From Pseudoalteromonas sp. MM1 (GTDB taxonomy: Bacteria; Pseudomonadota; Gammaproteobacteria; Enterobacterales; Alteromonadaceae): 64,000 bases of DNA. Within the stretch, counting starts at the first letter, position 1, and each line of letters begins with the position of its first letter. Positions 26,959 through 35,870 of this stretch are shown here, in pieces. Both the position numbers and the translations under genes were made by a program. The notes beneath the pieces were generated by a model, which saw only the letters and a list, made by a program, of their open reading frames with translations, ran no database searches and was not told the origin of the DNA. The DNA lies in contig NZ_AP027922.1 in the NCBI RefSeq assembly GCF_030296835.1, positions 1,488,001 to 1,552,000 of the forward strand. Direction: 5' to 3'.

Positions 26959-27873
26959 ATGGCATTGCCGTGGCTTAATAGCGTAGAGCAACAGCTTGCG
27001 CAAAGTTACAAAGCACAGCGTTTTCATCATGCGCAGCTATTATGCGGGCCTATTGGTGTGGGTAAGTTTGAGCTAAGCGAACAATTAGCAAATAGTTTGT
27101 TATGCCAAAATATTAATACCCACATGCAAAGCGAAAACAGTAAGCTAGCCCCGTGTGGAAAGTGTAAAAGTTGTGCTTTAACGCATGCGGGTAACCACCC
27201 CGACAAACGCTTAACGCAAGTTGAGGGGCAAAGCATTGGTGTAGACGATATTCGCGCGATAAGCGATTTTATGAACCACTCTGCTGCACAAAATGGGAAT
27301 AAAGTAGCCATTATAGAAAACTGCGAAAAAATGACCACGGCTGCGGCAAACGCATTACTAAAAACGCTAGAAGAGCCCAGCAATAGTCGCTTTTTAATTT
27401 TAACAACAAGCAATACCGCGCAGTTACCCGCCACTATTTTAAGCCGCTGTGCCAAAACAGATATAAAAGTTGCTAACTCAGAAGCAGCCAAAACCTGGTT
27501 AGCCGATTTAAATATTGGTGACTATGTGTGGTTGCCTTTGTTTTATACACAACCACTGTTAATTAAACAGTGGCAAGCGCAAGAGCAGCTGCAACACATT
27601 GATACTTTATATAAATTTGCAACTGAGTTTAAACAAAGCCATAATTTTAGTCCGCTTGTTAATATTATAAATAAACAACCTGAGCTAATACGCATTTTTA
27701 CATTATTTTTAAGCGAGCAATTAAAACAGCAGCTTATAAAGGGTTTAAGTTTTGACGCGTACCAAAGTGCGCAGCAAGCGGTGAATGAATTTTTACAAAA
27801 TAGCACAGAGGTACTTGGGCTTAATTTACCTCTAGCAGTGTCGCGTTTAGCGCATGCCCTGCGTCACATTTAA
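26959..27873 (+). CDS. holB: DNA polymerase III subunit delta'
   Basis: Clamp-loader subunit, 304 aa. AAA+-like N-terminus with a degenerate P-loop region (LLCGPIGVGKFELSEQLA), zinc-binding Cys cluster (CGKCKSCALTHAGNHPD), and TTAAANALLKTLEEPSNSRFLILTTSNTAQLPATILSRC, the signature of delta'/gamma subunits with the SRC motif. The C-terminal collar domain is diverged, as usual. A pilZ-domain gene follows after 11 bases. Confidence 0.96.
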   Translation: MALPWLNSVEQQLAQSYKAQRFHHAQLLCGPIGVGKFELSEQLANSLLCQNINTHMQSENSKLAPCGKCKSCALTHAGNHPDKRLTQVEGQSIGVDDIRAISDFMNHSAAQNGNKVAIIENCEKMTTAAANALLKTLEEPSNSRFLILTTSNTAQLPATILSRCAKTDIKVANSEAAKTWLADLNIGDYVWLPLFYTQPLLIKQWQAQEQLQHIDTLYKFATEFKQSHNFSPLVNIINKQPELIRIFTLFLSEQLKQQLIKGLSFDAYQSAQQAVNEFLQNSTEVLGLNLPLAVSRLAHALRHI

Positions 27874-27884
27874 TAGGAATACAT

Positions 27885-28211
27885 ATGCAAGAACTTTTAG
27901 TTGATGTAGACAACCTTGACGAGCTTTATCGCTGCTACATGCCATATTTAAAAAAAGGTGGCCTATTTGTGCGTACCAACATGCGCTACGAAATTGGCTA
28001 CTCTTTAGCACTAAGAGTGACGTTACCAGATGCGCTAGAAGATGACGTTGTAACGGGCAAAGTTGCCTGGATCACACCACAAGGCGCACAAAGCTCAAAC
28101 CCGCCAGGTATTGGCATAAGTTTTTTAGATGATAAAACAAACCTAAATGCTAAAATCGAAAAGCTATTAGGCACTATGTTAAACTCTGGTAACCCTACAT
28201 ATACCATGTAG
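27885..28211 (+). CDS. PilZ-domain protein
   Basis: Small cytoplasmic PilZ protein, 108 aa. The pattern YLKKGGLFVRTNMRYEIGYSLALRVTLPD...VTGKVAWITPQGAQSSNPPGIGISFLD is that of the PilZ/YcgR-like fold. The RxxxR c-di-GMP motif of binding PilZ domains is not obvious, so this resembles the non-binding type IV pilus PilZ encoded next to holB and tatD in Pseudomonas. A pilus role is inference from that synteny. Confidence 0.88.
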   Translation: MQELLVDVDNLDELYRCYMPYLKKGGLFVRTNMRYEIGYSLALRVTLPDALEDDVVTGKVAWITPQGAQSSNPPGIGISFLDDKTNLNAKIEKLLGTMLNSGNPTYTM

Positions 28212-28234
28212 CTCAATGAGCTATTTTGCTCGTT

Positions 28235-28282
28235 AATTTGTAATACATACTTTGTGATCAAGTATTATTGCAAATTGGTATA
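28235..28282. repeat. Short palindromic remnant related to the 8149-8308 element
   Basis: AATTTGTAATACATACTT and AAGTATTATTGCAAATT are imperfect reverse complements around a 7-base loop, and the right end AGTATTATTGCAAATTGGTA matches the right terminus of the element at 8149-8308 (AGTATTATTGCGGATTGGTA). It is probably a deletion derivative retaining both ends. It lies in the 102-base gap between pilZ and tatD. Confidence 0.6.
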
Positions 28283-28313
28283 ACTTAATTTTTAAAACAA
28301 TACAGGCCGTATA

Positions 28314-29093
28314 GTGATTGTAGATTCTCATTGCCATTTAGATCGTCTTGATTTTGACAAACTAGATTTAAACTTAGATCAAGTACTCAACAACGCTCGT
28401 GCAAAGCAAGTAGAGCATTTTTTATGTGTAAGTGTCACGCTTGATCAATTCCCAAGCATGCTTGAAAAAATTAAACATTACGACGATGTATCGGCATCGT
28501 GTGGCGTGCATCCGCTTGATCAAAAAGATGCTCTTAATAAACAGCAGCTTATTGATTTAGCATCGCATAAAAAAGTGGTCGCAATAGGCGAAACAGGCCT
28601 CGATTACTATTATTCAAAAGACACGCACGCAGTGCAGCAAGCCAGTTTTGTAGGGCATATAGAAGTAGCAAACGAATTACAAAAACCACTTATTATTCAT
28701 ACCCGCGATGCCCGAGCCGACACCATAAATTTAATGCGTGAGCACAAAGCAGAAAATTGCGGTGGCGTATTGCATTGCTTTACCGAAGATTGGGATATGG
28801 CCAAAAAAGCGATTGATATGGGATATTATATCTCTATTTCAGGCATTGTTACCTTTAAGAATGCCGTAGAGCTTAAAGAAGTAGTAAAACAAATCCCACT
28901 CGATAGGCTACTTATTGAGACTGATTCGCCGTATTTGGCACCTGTACCGTACCGTGGTAAAACAAACCAGCCGGCGTATGTAGAAGATGTTGCCTACTAC
29001 ATTAGCGAACTTAAAGGCATTAGCTTTAACGAGCTTGCAAAAGCCACCACAGATAATTTTTACTCACTTTTTAAATTAGCAGCAAAAGGCTAA
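28314..29093 (+). CDS. TatD-family metal-dependent DNase (YcfH)
   Basis: Metal-dependent hydrolase of the TatD family, 259 aa; the YcfH branch usually follows holB. It starts with GTG at 28314. Metal ligands are visible: the DSHCHLD motif at the N-terminus, GETGLDYYY, HTRDA, LHCFTE and LIETDSPYLAP near the C-terminus. Substrate is likely DNA or RNA ends; members act as 3'-5' exonucleases. The PhoD-like gene starts 3 bases after its stop codon, suggesting a shared transcript. Confidence 0.94.
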   Translation: MIVDSHCHLDRLDFDKLDLNLDQVLNNARAKQVEHFLCVSVTLDQFPSMLEKIKHYDDVSASCGVHPLDQKDALNKQQLIDLASHKKVVAIGETGLDYYYSKDTHAVQQASFVGHIEVANELQKPLIIHTRDARADTINLMREHKAENCGGVLHCFTEDWDMAKKAIDMGYYISISGIVTFKNAVELKEVVKQIPLDRLLIETDSPYLAPVPYRGKTNQPAYVEDVAYYISELKGISFNELAKATTDNFYSLFKLAAKG

Positions 29094-29096
29094 CAC

Positions 29097-30956
29097 ATGA
29101 CCACTCAATCGGCGCAACTCCCGCTTTTATTAATGGGGCCTATGGTGCGCCGAGCTGAGCAACGTAGTATATGTATTCAATTTGCTACATCGCGGCCTGG
29201 CAATTGCCAAATTACACTTGAAAACCAACAAAGCTACAGCGAGCAGCAAAGCATTGCACTAGGTAAACACCTTTACCTGCATTTTATAATTATAAAACCC
29301 GTTGATAACCAGTTTCCGCTCGATACCTTATTAGCGTATACACTTCACATAAACGAGCAGCAAATTGATTTATCGCCTTGGTGTTTTAAAGGGCAAACAG
29401 CGCCTTCGTTTGTAATTGCAAATAAGCTAACGCATATTTTACATGGCTCGTGCCGCAACGCACATCACCCTGCAAAAGACAGCTTAGTATCGGCCAGTGA
29501 TTGGCAAAATACACAACGCAGCAATAAGTTGCAGGGCGCACAACTTTTACTCCTTAGCGGGGATCAAGTTTACGCCGATGATGTAGCCGGCCCCATGTTA
29601 CTGGCTATTCATCAGTTAATAGATGAATTAGGACTTTATAAAGAGCAACCGCTTGCGCTTAATTTACCAGCAGATATAAATGACCAGCTTTTTAATCGCC
29701 ATCATTACTTACCTAAAACGCCATGGCAAAAACGTTCTAAATTAGGTGTAGGGTATTGGCTAAAAAAAGACGAGCCTCATTTTTCTAGCGTAAAAGCGCA
29801 TAATCATTTAATTCACTTTGAAGAATTTATTGCGCTTTACCTACTTAACTTTAGTGCCGCCGCGTGGCAAAGCGTTGATATACAAAATATGCATTACACG
29901 CAAGGTAATGAAAAAAACAACGCTATTTTTAACGCCGAAAAAAAAGCGTTAATAGACTACGCTAAAGGCTTAAATAGCGTAGAACGTTTATTTGCTAATG
30001 TATCTACCTTGATGATGTTTGACGATCACGATGTTACCGATGATTGGAACCTAACGGCAGGGTGGGAGCAAGCAATAAATCAAAACCCAAGCAGTAAACG
30101 TATTATTAATAACGGGCTGATAAGTTATTGGTTATTCCAAGGGTTGGGTAACGACGCTCTACACAAAACAGGTGCACTAATAAACGACTTTAAACAAAGC
30201 CGCAGCGCTAATAATAGTTGGCAGTTTAAAGGCTTTGATAAACCCTTAAACGAATTTAACTATTGGCATTATGAGCTTACCACCACGCCTAAAGTGGTCG
30301 TGCTTGATACCCGCACGCACCGCTGGCGTAACGAAAGTAACTTTAATGAACCTTCAGGCTTACTTGACTGGGAGCGCTTAACAGAGCTTGAAGAAAGCCT
30401 GCTGAGTCACAGCAAAGTAATTATTGTATCGCCAGCCCCCGTATTTGGCGTTAAATCAATAGAGGCAATACAAGCGGCGTTTAATATGTGCGGCCAGCCA
30501 CTTATGGTTGATGTAGAAAACTGGATGGCACACGAAGGCTCCGCCAAAAAGCTGCTTGATACATTTAGGCGCACAGACACACCTAACGAAACGCTTATTT
30601 TATCGGGCGATGTGCATTATTCATTTTGTTTTTCGGTGCAAAAGCGTTTTGGCGACCACCCTAATAGAATATGGCAACTCACCGCCAGCGGAATTAAAAA
30701 CGAATTTCCGCGTAAGCTCATTAATGTACTCGATAAGCTCGACTCAATATTATACGGCCCCAAAAGCCCGCTTAACTTTTTTACCAAACGCTGGCACATG
30801 GAAGTAGATAAACACCAAACCAAAGGTGAAGGCCAAAAATACCTAGTAAGCGACTCCGCCATTAGTTTAATTACATTAGAACAGGGCGACTTAGCCCGCT
30901 ATCAACTAATCCACGGCGACGGCCATTTAACTGAGTTTGATTTAGAGCATAAATAA
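29097..30956 (+). CDS. PhoD-like metallophosphoesterase
   Basis: Alkaline phosphatase D family protein of 619 aa. The metal-binding motifs are LLLSGDQVYADDVAGPM (about residue 150), MFDDHDVTDDWNLTAGW (about 305) and LILSGDVHYSFCFS (about 500). Unlike secreted PhoD enzymes, there is no Tat or Sec signal peptide: the protein begins MTTQSAQLPLLLMGPMVRR, so it is predicted to stay in the cytoplasm. Substrate is unknown. It is tightly linked to tatD (3-base gap). The block of interspersed repeats begins just after its stop. Confidence 0.88.
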   Translation: MTTQSAQLPLLLMGPMVRRAEQRSICIQFATSRPGNCQITLENQQSYSEQQSIALGKHLYLHFIIIKPVDNQFPLDTLLAYTLHINEQQIDLSPWCFKGQTAPSFVIANKLTHILHGSCRNAHHPAKDSLVSASDWQNTQRSNKLQGAQLLLLSGDQVYADDVAGPMLLAIHQLIDELGLYKEQPLALNLPADINDQLFNRHHYLPKTPWQKRSKLGVGYWLKKDEPHFSSVKAHNHLIHFEEFIALYLLNFSAAAWQSVDIQNMHYTQGNEKNNAIFNAEKKALIDYAKGLNSVERLFANVSTLMMFDDHDVTDDWNLTAGWEQAINQNPSSKRIINNGLISYWLFQGLGNDALHKTGALINDFKQSRSANNSWQFKGFDKPLNEFNYWHYELTTTPKVVVLDTRTHRWRNESNFNEPSGLLDWERLTELEESLLSHSKVIIVSPAPVFGVKSIEAIQAAFNMCGQPLMVDVENWMAHEGSAKKLLDTFRRTDTPNETLILSGDVHYSFCFSVQKRFGDHPNRIWQLTASGIKNEFPRKLINVLDKLDSILYGPKSPLNFFTKRWHMEVDKHQTKGEGQKYLVSDSAISLITLEQGDLARYQLIHGDGHLTEFDLEHK

Positions 30957-30974
30957 AGCACATTATTGGTTTTT

Positions 30975-31842
30975 GTAGACGTAGAGCTTGCTCAAGTTAG
31001 AAGCGCAGCTTCTTGTAAAAGATCAATTGCACAAAGAGAAGAAAATTAGGAATAAATGAGAAGACATAACCAATCCTGGCATTTTATTTATCACGACTCT
31101 AAAGCGTAGCGTCTCTTAAACTCTTTGTGAGTATTTGTTTTTAAACATTAAAGTTTAGCTTTCAAAGCCAGCAAATTAGTCATCTACGGGGTGAAATTAT
31201 GTATTTATTCGTAGACGTAGAGCTTGCTCACGTTAGAAGCGCAGCTTCTTGTAAAAGATCAATTGCACAAAGAGAAGAAAATGAGGAGTAAATGAGAAGA
31301 CAAAGTTAATACAGCGTTTTATAAATTTAGTGTTTTAATTACTTCTCTAAAGCCGAGCGTCTCTTAAACTCTTTGTGAGTATTTATTTTTAAAGATTAAA
31401 GTTTAGCTTTCAAAGCCAGCAAATTAGCCATCTACGGGGTGAAATTATGTATTTATTCGTAGACGTTGAGCTTGCTCACGTTAGAAGCGCAGCTTCTTGT
31501 AAAAGATCAATTGCACAAAGAGAAGAAAATGAGAAGACATAATCAATCCTGGCATTTTATTTATCACGACTCTAAAGCGCAGCGTCTCTAAACCTCTTTG
31601 TGAGTATTTGTTTTTAAGGATTAAAGTTTAGCTTTCAAAGCCAGCAAATTAGTCATCTACGGGGTGAAATTATGTATTTATTCGTAGACGTTGAGCTTGC
31701 TCACGTTAGAAGCGCAGCTTCTTGTAAAAGATCAATTGCACAAAGAGAAGAAAATGAGGAATAAATGAGAAGACATAACCAATCCTGGCATTTTATTTAT
31801 CACGACTCTAAAGCGCAGCGTCTCTAAACCTCTTTGTGCAAA
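30975..31842. repeat. Interspersed repeat family, locus B (four tandem units)
   Basis: Fills the 901-base gap between the PhoD-like gene and the O-antigen-ligase-like gene. Units begin with GTAGACGT(A/T)GAGCTTGCTC at 30975, 31211, 31459 and 31684 (spacing 236, 248, 225). Each contains the hairpin AGAAGCGCAGCTTCT, left arm GCACAAAGAGAAG, and right arm CTCTAAAGC..AGCGTCTCT ending CTCTTTGTG. Between units is a conserved spacer with CAAAGCCAGCAAATTAG and CATCTACGGGGTGAAATTAT. Units 1, 3 and 4 contain a short frame starting MRRHNQSWHF (31056-31109, 31529-31591, 31765-31827); unit 2 has only five codons (31292-31309). Related units occur at 11.9-12.4 and 59.85-60.41 kb. Confidence 0.88.
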
Positions 31843-31857
31843 TATTTTTAAAAATAG

Positions 31858-33165
31858 CTATTTAAAATCACGCCCTCGCTTAACAACTATTTTATTACTT
31901 AAAATAGCCAAACATAAAATAACCATAAACAGCATTGAGTTGGCACCCGCTTGCAGTGAATAATCTACCGACGAATGCAGCAGCATATCTACAATAGCGA
32001 TAGCACACCCAAAAGCAACACCCTGAAACAACGCTGTTTTACGTTTACGCATGGTTTGTACACACAACCATAAGCAATACAAAATAAGTGCCCCTAAAGC
32101 TGACGTTACAGGAATGCCTAGCTCTACAGCAAATTGAATGTAATCGTTATGAGCATTATCGTAATAGCCAGAATACGGCTCAGACTGATACGCAGGGAAA
32201 GCAGTATAAAACGTACCACCACCAGAACCCAATAAAGGCTTATCGAGTATTAACGGGATTGAATCACGAACAACTTCATCACGTGTTTCTGACTGAATAC
32301 TGGTTTCGCTAATGCGTTGCTTTACTTTTTCAACGTCAAATATTGCACCAATAATGATCAAATCAATTATAAAAAAACTAACAATAAGTAACTTGAACGC
32401 TTTAGGCTTTTTGTTATAAACAAACAAAGCCAACAAGCTAACAGCCATCAGTGCTATAAAAAAGGCAGAGTTACCCATGCGGCTGCGCGTTAAAATTAGC
32501 GCAATAATTATAATAATTAACGATATACGCAAAATTATTTTTGAGCTTAATAGTATTTCTGTCCAGGCGCGTAAAGTTTGTTTAAATGTAAGAGCACTTG
32601 CATGGCTGCCTCGCTTAAGCTCACTAACTAATACACCTATACCTAAACATAAGCATAGTGCTAAATAGTTAGCTAAAAAATTAGAGTAAGTAAATGTGCC
32701 TATAGCACGTTGTGTATGCTTATACCCAAAAATAGGGCTGAGCATATCAGGCGAGAGGTTTAGATAAGTTGCATACAAAGCTTGAAAAACCCCTGCTGCA
32801 ATAATGGTATAAATAAGCTTTTTTATACGTTCACTATTGTTGCAATAAATAAAAATAAGCCAGCAAAAAAGTAGCATAAAGCTTGTTTTTAACAGCATTT
32901 GCTTTGTTTGAAAGGGGTCTAAACTTACGGTGTAAAATTGTAAAACACACACAGCACACACTAGCAACAAAGCTAAAAAAACAGGGAGTGAATAACGCTC
33001 GGGGTAAAGTTTTTGGTTATTAATAACACTATTAATTAAATGCATTAAAAAAGTGATACAAATTAAAATGCCCATAGCCATAATGGCCCAGGGTCGGTAG
33101 CTACCTAAAGGAAGGGGCAGCAAAAAAACAATTGCACATAGCAAAAAGAATATAAAACGGTTCAC
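31858..33165 (-). CDS. O-antigen ligase / polymerase family membrane protein (Wzy_C domain)
   Basis: Polytopic inner-membrane protein, 435 aa with about 10-12 predicted helices. The periplasmic loop GSGGGTFYTAFPAYQSEPYSGYYDNAHNDYIQFAVELGIP is the Wzy_C/WaaL signature, with NAHNDYIQ including the His important in ligases. It could be a lipid A-core O-antigen ligase, a polysaccharide polymerase or a protein glycosylation ligase; sequence alone does not tell. It is transcribed towards the repeat block and away from the EPS locus, downstream of the lapG-lapD group on the same strand, but a terminator separates them. Confidence 0.88.
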   Translation of the reverse strand: MNRFIFFLLCAIVFLLPLPLGSYRPWAIMAMGILICITFLMHLINSVINNQKLYPERYSLPVFLALLLVCAVCVLQFYTVSLDPFQTKQMLLKTSFMLLFCWLIFIYCNNSERIKKLIYTIIAAGVFQALYATYLNLSPDMLSPIFGYKHTQRAIGTFTYSNFLANYLALCLCLGIGVLVSELKRGSHASALTFKQTLRAWTEILLSSKIILRISLIIIIIALILTRSRMGNSAFFIALMAVSLLALFVYNKKPKAFKLLIVSFFIIDLIIIGAIFDVEKVKQRISETSIQSETRDEVVRDSIPLILDKPLLGSGGGTFYTAFPAYQSEPYSGYYDNAHNDYIQFAVELGIPVTSALGALILYCLWLCVQTMRKRKTALFQGVAFGCAIAIVDMLLHSSVDYSLQAGANSMLFMVILCLAILSNKIVVKRGRDFK

Positions 33166-33220
33166 AGCTTTCTCAAAATCGAGCTAAAAATTAAACAACG
33201 TATTTAAACAAAGTGTTTAA

Positions 33221-33249
33221 AGTAAAAACGCAGCCATTAGGCTGCGTTT
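33221..33249 (-). terminator. Rho-independent terminator after the lapG-lapD-small protein genes
   Basis: Perfect 10-bp stem AAACGCAGCC / GGCTGCGTTT with a 4-base loop; on the minus strand followed by TTTTTACTTT. It lies 22 bases after the stop codon at 33271. Confidence 0.88.
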
Positions 33250-33270
33250 GTATTTAAAATTAATGATTGT

Positions 33271-33822
33271 TTAGTTGCCAACTTCAGAAATACCAGCATC
33301 ACCACCGGTACCGCCAGCACCTTGTGGTACAGTTGTAGTAGGCAGAGTTACAATTACAGGTCCAGCAGGGGCTGTAGGCTCAGTAGGGCCGGCAGCGGTT
33401 GCTTCTGATGCTACAGTTGCATCAACCCCAGCAGTAATTGCAGCAAGCGTTACAGCATCGCTATCAACACCTGCAGATACCAAGGCAGCTAAAAAGTCAG
33501 AGATTAATGTGCTATCTACACCTATCGCAGCTATAACCGCATTCATAATTGCATCTAATTGTTCAGGAGAACACGTACCGTTAGCAATAGGTGAGTCTAA
33601 GTCAATAGGGCCGGTATTCTGGCAAAGCTGCTCAATTGCAGTAACAAGCTCTTGCTGTAACTCATCCGGTGGGGTATCAGTAGTGGCGTTGCTTAAAATA
33701 GTAATTAATGAATCTAAGCCTTCAGTTTGAACTACCGCATCTGTGTCCGTTTGTGCATAAGCAGGTAAAACTGTAAGTGCTGATGCGCTAGCAACTAAAC
33801 TAGCTAAAATAAGTGATTTCAT
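33271..33822 (-). CDS. Small secreted Ala/Thr-rich protein, third gene after lapG-lapD
   Basis: Unrecognised protein of 183 aa. A clear Sec signal peptide (MKSLILASLVASASALTVLPAYA-Q, cleavage near residue 23) is followed by a mostly helical acidic region with two Cys (CQNTGPIDLDSP, GTCSPEQLDAIM) and a low-complexity C-terminus rich in Ala, Thr, Pro and Gly. Residues 142-145 are TAAG, the tetrapeptide cut by LapG in known adhesins. The start has AAGGG 8-9 bases upstream and lies 22 bases after the lapD-like stop, with a terminator downstream, so it appears to be the last gene of the lapG-lapD operon. No RTX or adhesin domain is present. The TAAG match could be chance in an Ala-rich tail. Confidence 0.75.
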   Translation of the reverse strand: MKSLILASLVASASALTVLPAYAQTDTDAVVQTEGLDSLITILSNATTDTPPDELQQELVTAIEQLCQNTGPIDLDSPIANGTCSPEQLDAIMNAVIAAIGVDSTLISDFLAALVSAGVDSDAVTLAAITAGVDATVASEATAAGPTEPTAPAGPVIVTLPTTTVPQGAGGTGGDAGISEVGN

Positions 33823-33844
33823 CTCTGATCCCTTGGTTGAATAT

Positions 33845-35845
33845 CTAATTACAAAATTTTAGCGTATCGGCACAAAAAGTAAACTCTTTATTTGCGCCAC
33901 TATTATTGGCTTTAATAACTTTAGAAGGCGGCATAATTAAATTACCTTGTACGCCATCACATCCTAAGTTTTCAAGTACTTTTAATGTCTCAGGTTTTTC
34001 TATTAAACAAGCCAAAACTTTAATGCCAAAACCATGGCAAATATTATTAACTGTTTGAATAAAAAATTTGCTTTGGTTGTTATCTAGTAAGTCTTGTATG
34101 TAGCTTCCGTCTATTTTTACATACTCAATATCTAGCCCTTGTAAGTATCTAAACGAGGTAAGGCTAGTACCAAAATGCTCAATACATACGTTAATGCCTA
34201 TATCTTTAATTATATCTATATGTTGCGAGGCAATGTGAACATTATAAAGTAAACTAATTTCGTGTAATTCAAATAACAAGTTAGTTTTTATAACAGGTTT
34301 GGTATGCGAATAAAGCGTTAACCATTCAATAAAATCAGTAGAATATAAAGAGGCCTTACTTAAGTTAAGCGCAAATACGTCGTTTGGGTGTTGCTCTTTA
34401 ACATTTACAAAATTACGTATTATTTTTTTATCTAGCTCTTCGGTTAAGTTAAGTTTTTCGGCCATAGCAAATAAATGCCCGTTATTAACTTTTTCACCTT
34501 CAAAAATAAAATGAGCAAACACCTCAAAATAACATTGTTTGTTTTGCGAGCTAGCACGTTTTACAGGTTGCACCGAAAAACTCACCTCGCCAGAGGCTAA
34601 AATAGACTGAATAAGCGAGCGCCACTGGTTAACACTAAATAAAGTGTTTTTATCTACCTTGGTGTTTGTATCGCCAATTGTACAGCCCGTATCTAAAGCC
34701 GATAGCACGTTACCAACAGGCATGCCCTTATCAACACTTACTAATGCAAAGTTAGCAAAGCCATTTACATGTAAGCTATTTTTTTGTTGGCTAAATGCAT
34801 CGGTAATTTCTAGGCGTGTTCTATTTAAAAATTCACTATCGTAAGGAGCAAGGGCAATAAAAGTACTACCATTTAATCTAAATACTTTTGCGTTTGTCAG
34901 CTCACCAAAAATAGTTTTAAGTATATTTGCCACTTCGTTTACATGTTCATCGCCATCTTGGTAGCTTACTGTTTTATTAATGTTTGCAAGCGAGGGTAGG
35001 GTAATCATCATGGCCGTAATGGGCGCCTCATCACTAATAGAGTCGACTACCGAATTAAAATGGTTATCAAACGACTTACGGTTACCCAAACCGGTTAAAG
35101 GGTCTATGTAAACTTCCTCCGTAAGGGCTTGTGTTTGCTTAGTGAGCGAATCAAACGTACTTTGCAGGTTCATAACCATATTGTTAATGGCTTTAGTAAC
35201 AGTGCGCAGTTCGCGGGAAACCGGTATTTCGTTGTTTAAGGTAAACCGTTTACGGGTCACTAAATGTGCTTGGTTTTCTACTGCTTTTAATGGTTTAAAC
35301 ACTGCTCGCAGTATTAAAAACGCCACTGCCAGCGACGCTACTAATAATAAAAACGATCCATATAAGCTACGCTTGGTATGCTCCCACAACGTTAAATACG
35401 ATTGCCCAACGTGGCTTGTTACTTCAAGCGTGCCGGCCATTATCCAGCCATTATTTAACTCAGATTGCATAGTTGGGGCATTAAGTTTAACGGTGCTTAT
35501 AAACCAATTAGGTACCGACTCAACACGTTTAGGGTTTATAAGGTCAAAAACCACCTGGTTTTCAGCGTTAGTAAATTTTATTTGCTTATAATAACCCGAG
35601 TCAAAAATAGCCGTTGCCATTGTTTGCGCAATCATTATGCTGTCGTCTTCAAGGTAGGGCGAAATAGAAAGCCCTAAACTCGTGGCGGTGTCTTGGGCGT
35701 GGCTAGCCATTTGCGTTTGTAAATACTGGCGTGTGGTGTCTACATCGGTAATTATTCGTACAAAAAACGAAATAACCGAAATAACAATAATCAGTCCATA
35801 AACTTGGGTTTTTAAGCTCAAGCCATTTTTAAAAAAAGACGACAT
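33845..35845 (-). CDS. lapD: LapD-like c-di-GMP receptor with degenerate GGDEF and EAL domains
   Basis: Inner-membrane receptor of the LapD type, 666 aa. Order: TM helix (about 12-32), periplasmic LapD/MoxY-type domain (about 35-145), second TM (about 150-172), HAMP, GGDEF (about 245-410), EAL (about 425-650). The GGDEF signature is replaced by RLNGSTF and the EAL motif by EVFAHF, and the DDFG motif reads EHFG, so neither synthesis nor hydrolysis is expected; c-di-GMP binding by the EAL domain is inferred from the family. It starts 26 bases after the lapG-like stop; the start at 35845 has AGGAA upstream. An in-frame Met at 35890 would overlap lapG. Confidence 0.88.
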   Translation of the reverse strand: MSSFFKNGLSLKTQVYGLIIVISVISFFVRIITDVDTTRQYLQTQMASHAQDTATSLGLSISPYLEDDSIMIAQTMATAIFDSGYYKQIKFTNAENQVVFDLINPKRVESVPNWFISTVKLNAPTMQSELNNGWIMAGTLEVTSHVGQSYLTLWEHTKRSLYGSFLLLVASLAVAFLILRAVFKPLKAVENQAHLVTRKRFTLNNEIPVSRELRTVTKAINNMVMNLQSTFDSLTKQTQALTEEVYIDPLTGLGNRKSFDNHFNSVVDSISDEAPITAMMITLPSLANINKTVSYQDGDEHVNEVANILKTIFGELTNAKVFRLNGSTFIALAPYDSEFLNRTRLEITDAFSQQKNSLHVNGFANFALVSVDKGMPVGNVLSALDTGCTIGDTNTKVDKNTLFSVNQWRSLIQSILASGEVSFSVQPVKRASSQNKQCYFEVFAHFIFEGEKVNNGHLFAMAEKLNLTEELDKKIIRNFVNVKEQHPNDVFALNLSKASLYSTDFIEWLTLYSHTKPVIKTNLLFELHEISLLYNVHIASQHIDIIKDIGINVCIEHFGTSLTSFRYLQGLDIEYVKIDGSYIQDLLDNNQSKFFIQTVNNICHGFGIKVLACLIEKPETLKVLENLGCDGVQGNLIMPPSKVIKANNSGANKEFTFCADTLKFCN

Positions 35846-35870
35846 AACTAATAGTTCCTTTAACGTTATT

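Noticed and set aside
30975..31842. CRISPR-like regular spacing of repeats
   Set aside because: The conserved part is far longer than a CRISPR repeat, the spacers are themselves conserved between units, and no cas genes are present.
33275..33730. 151-codon plus-strand frame opposite the small secreted protein
   Set aside because: Antisense of the Ala/Thr/Pro-rich sequence; the minus-strand gene has the signal peptide, ribosome-binding site and terminator.
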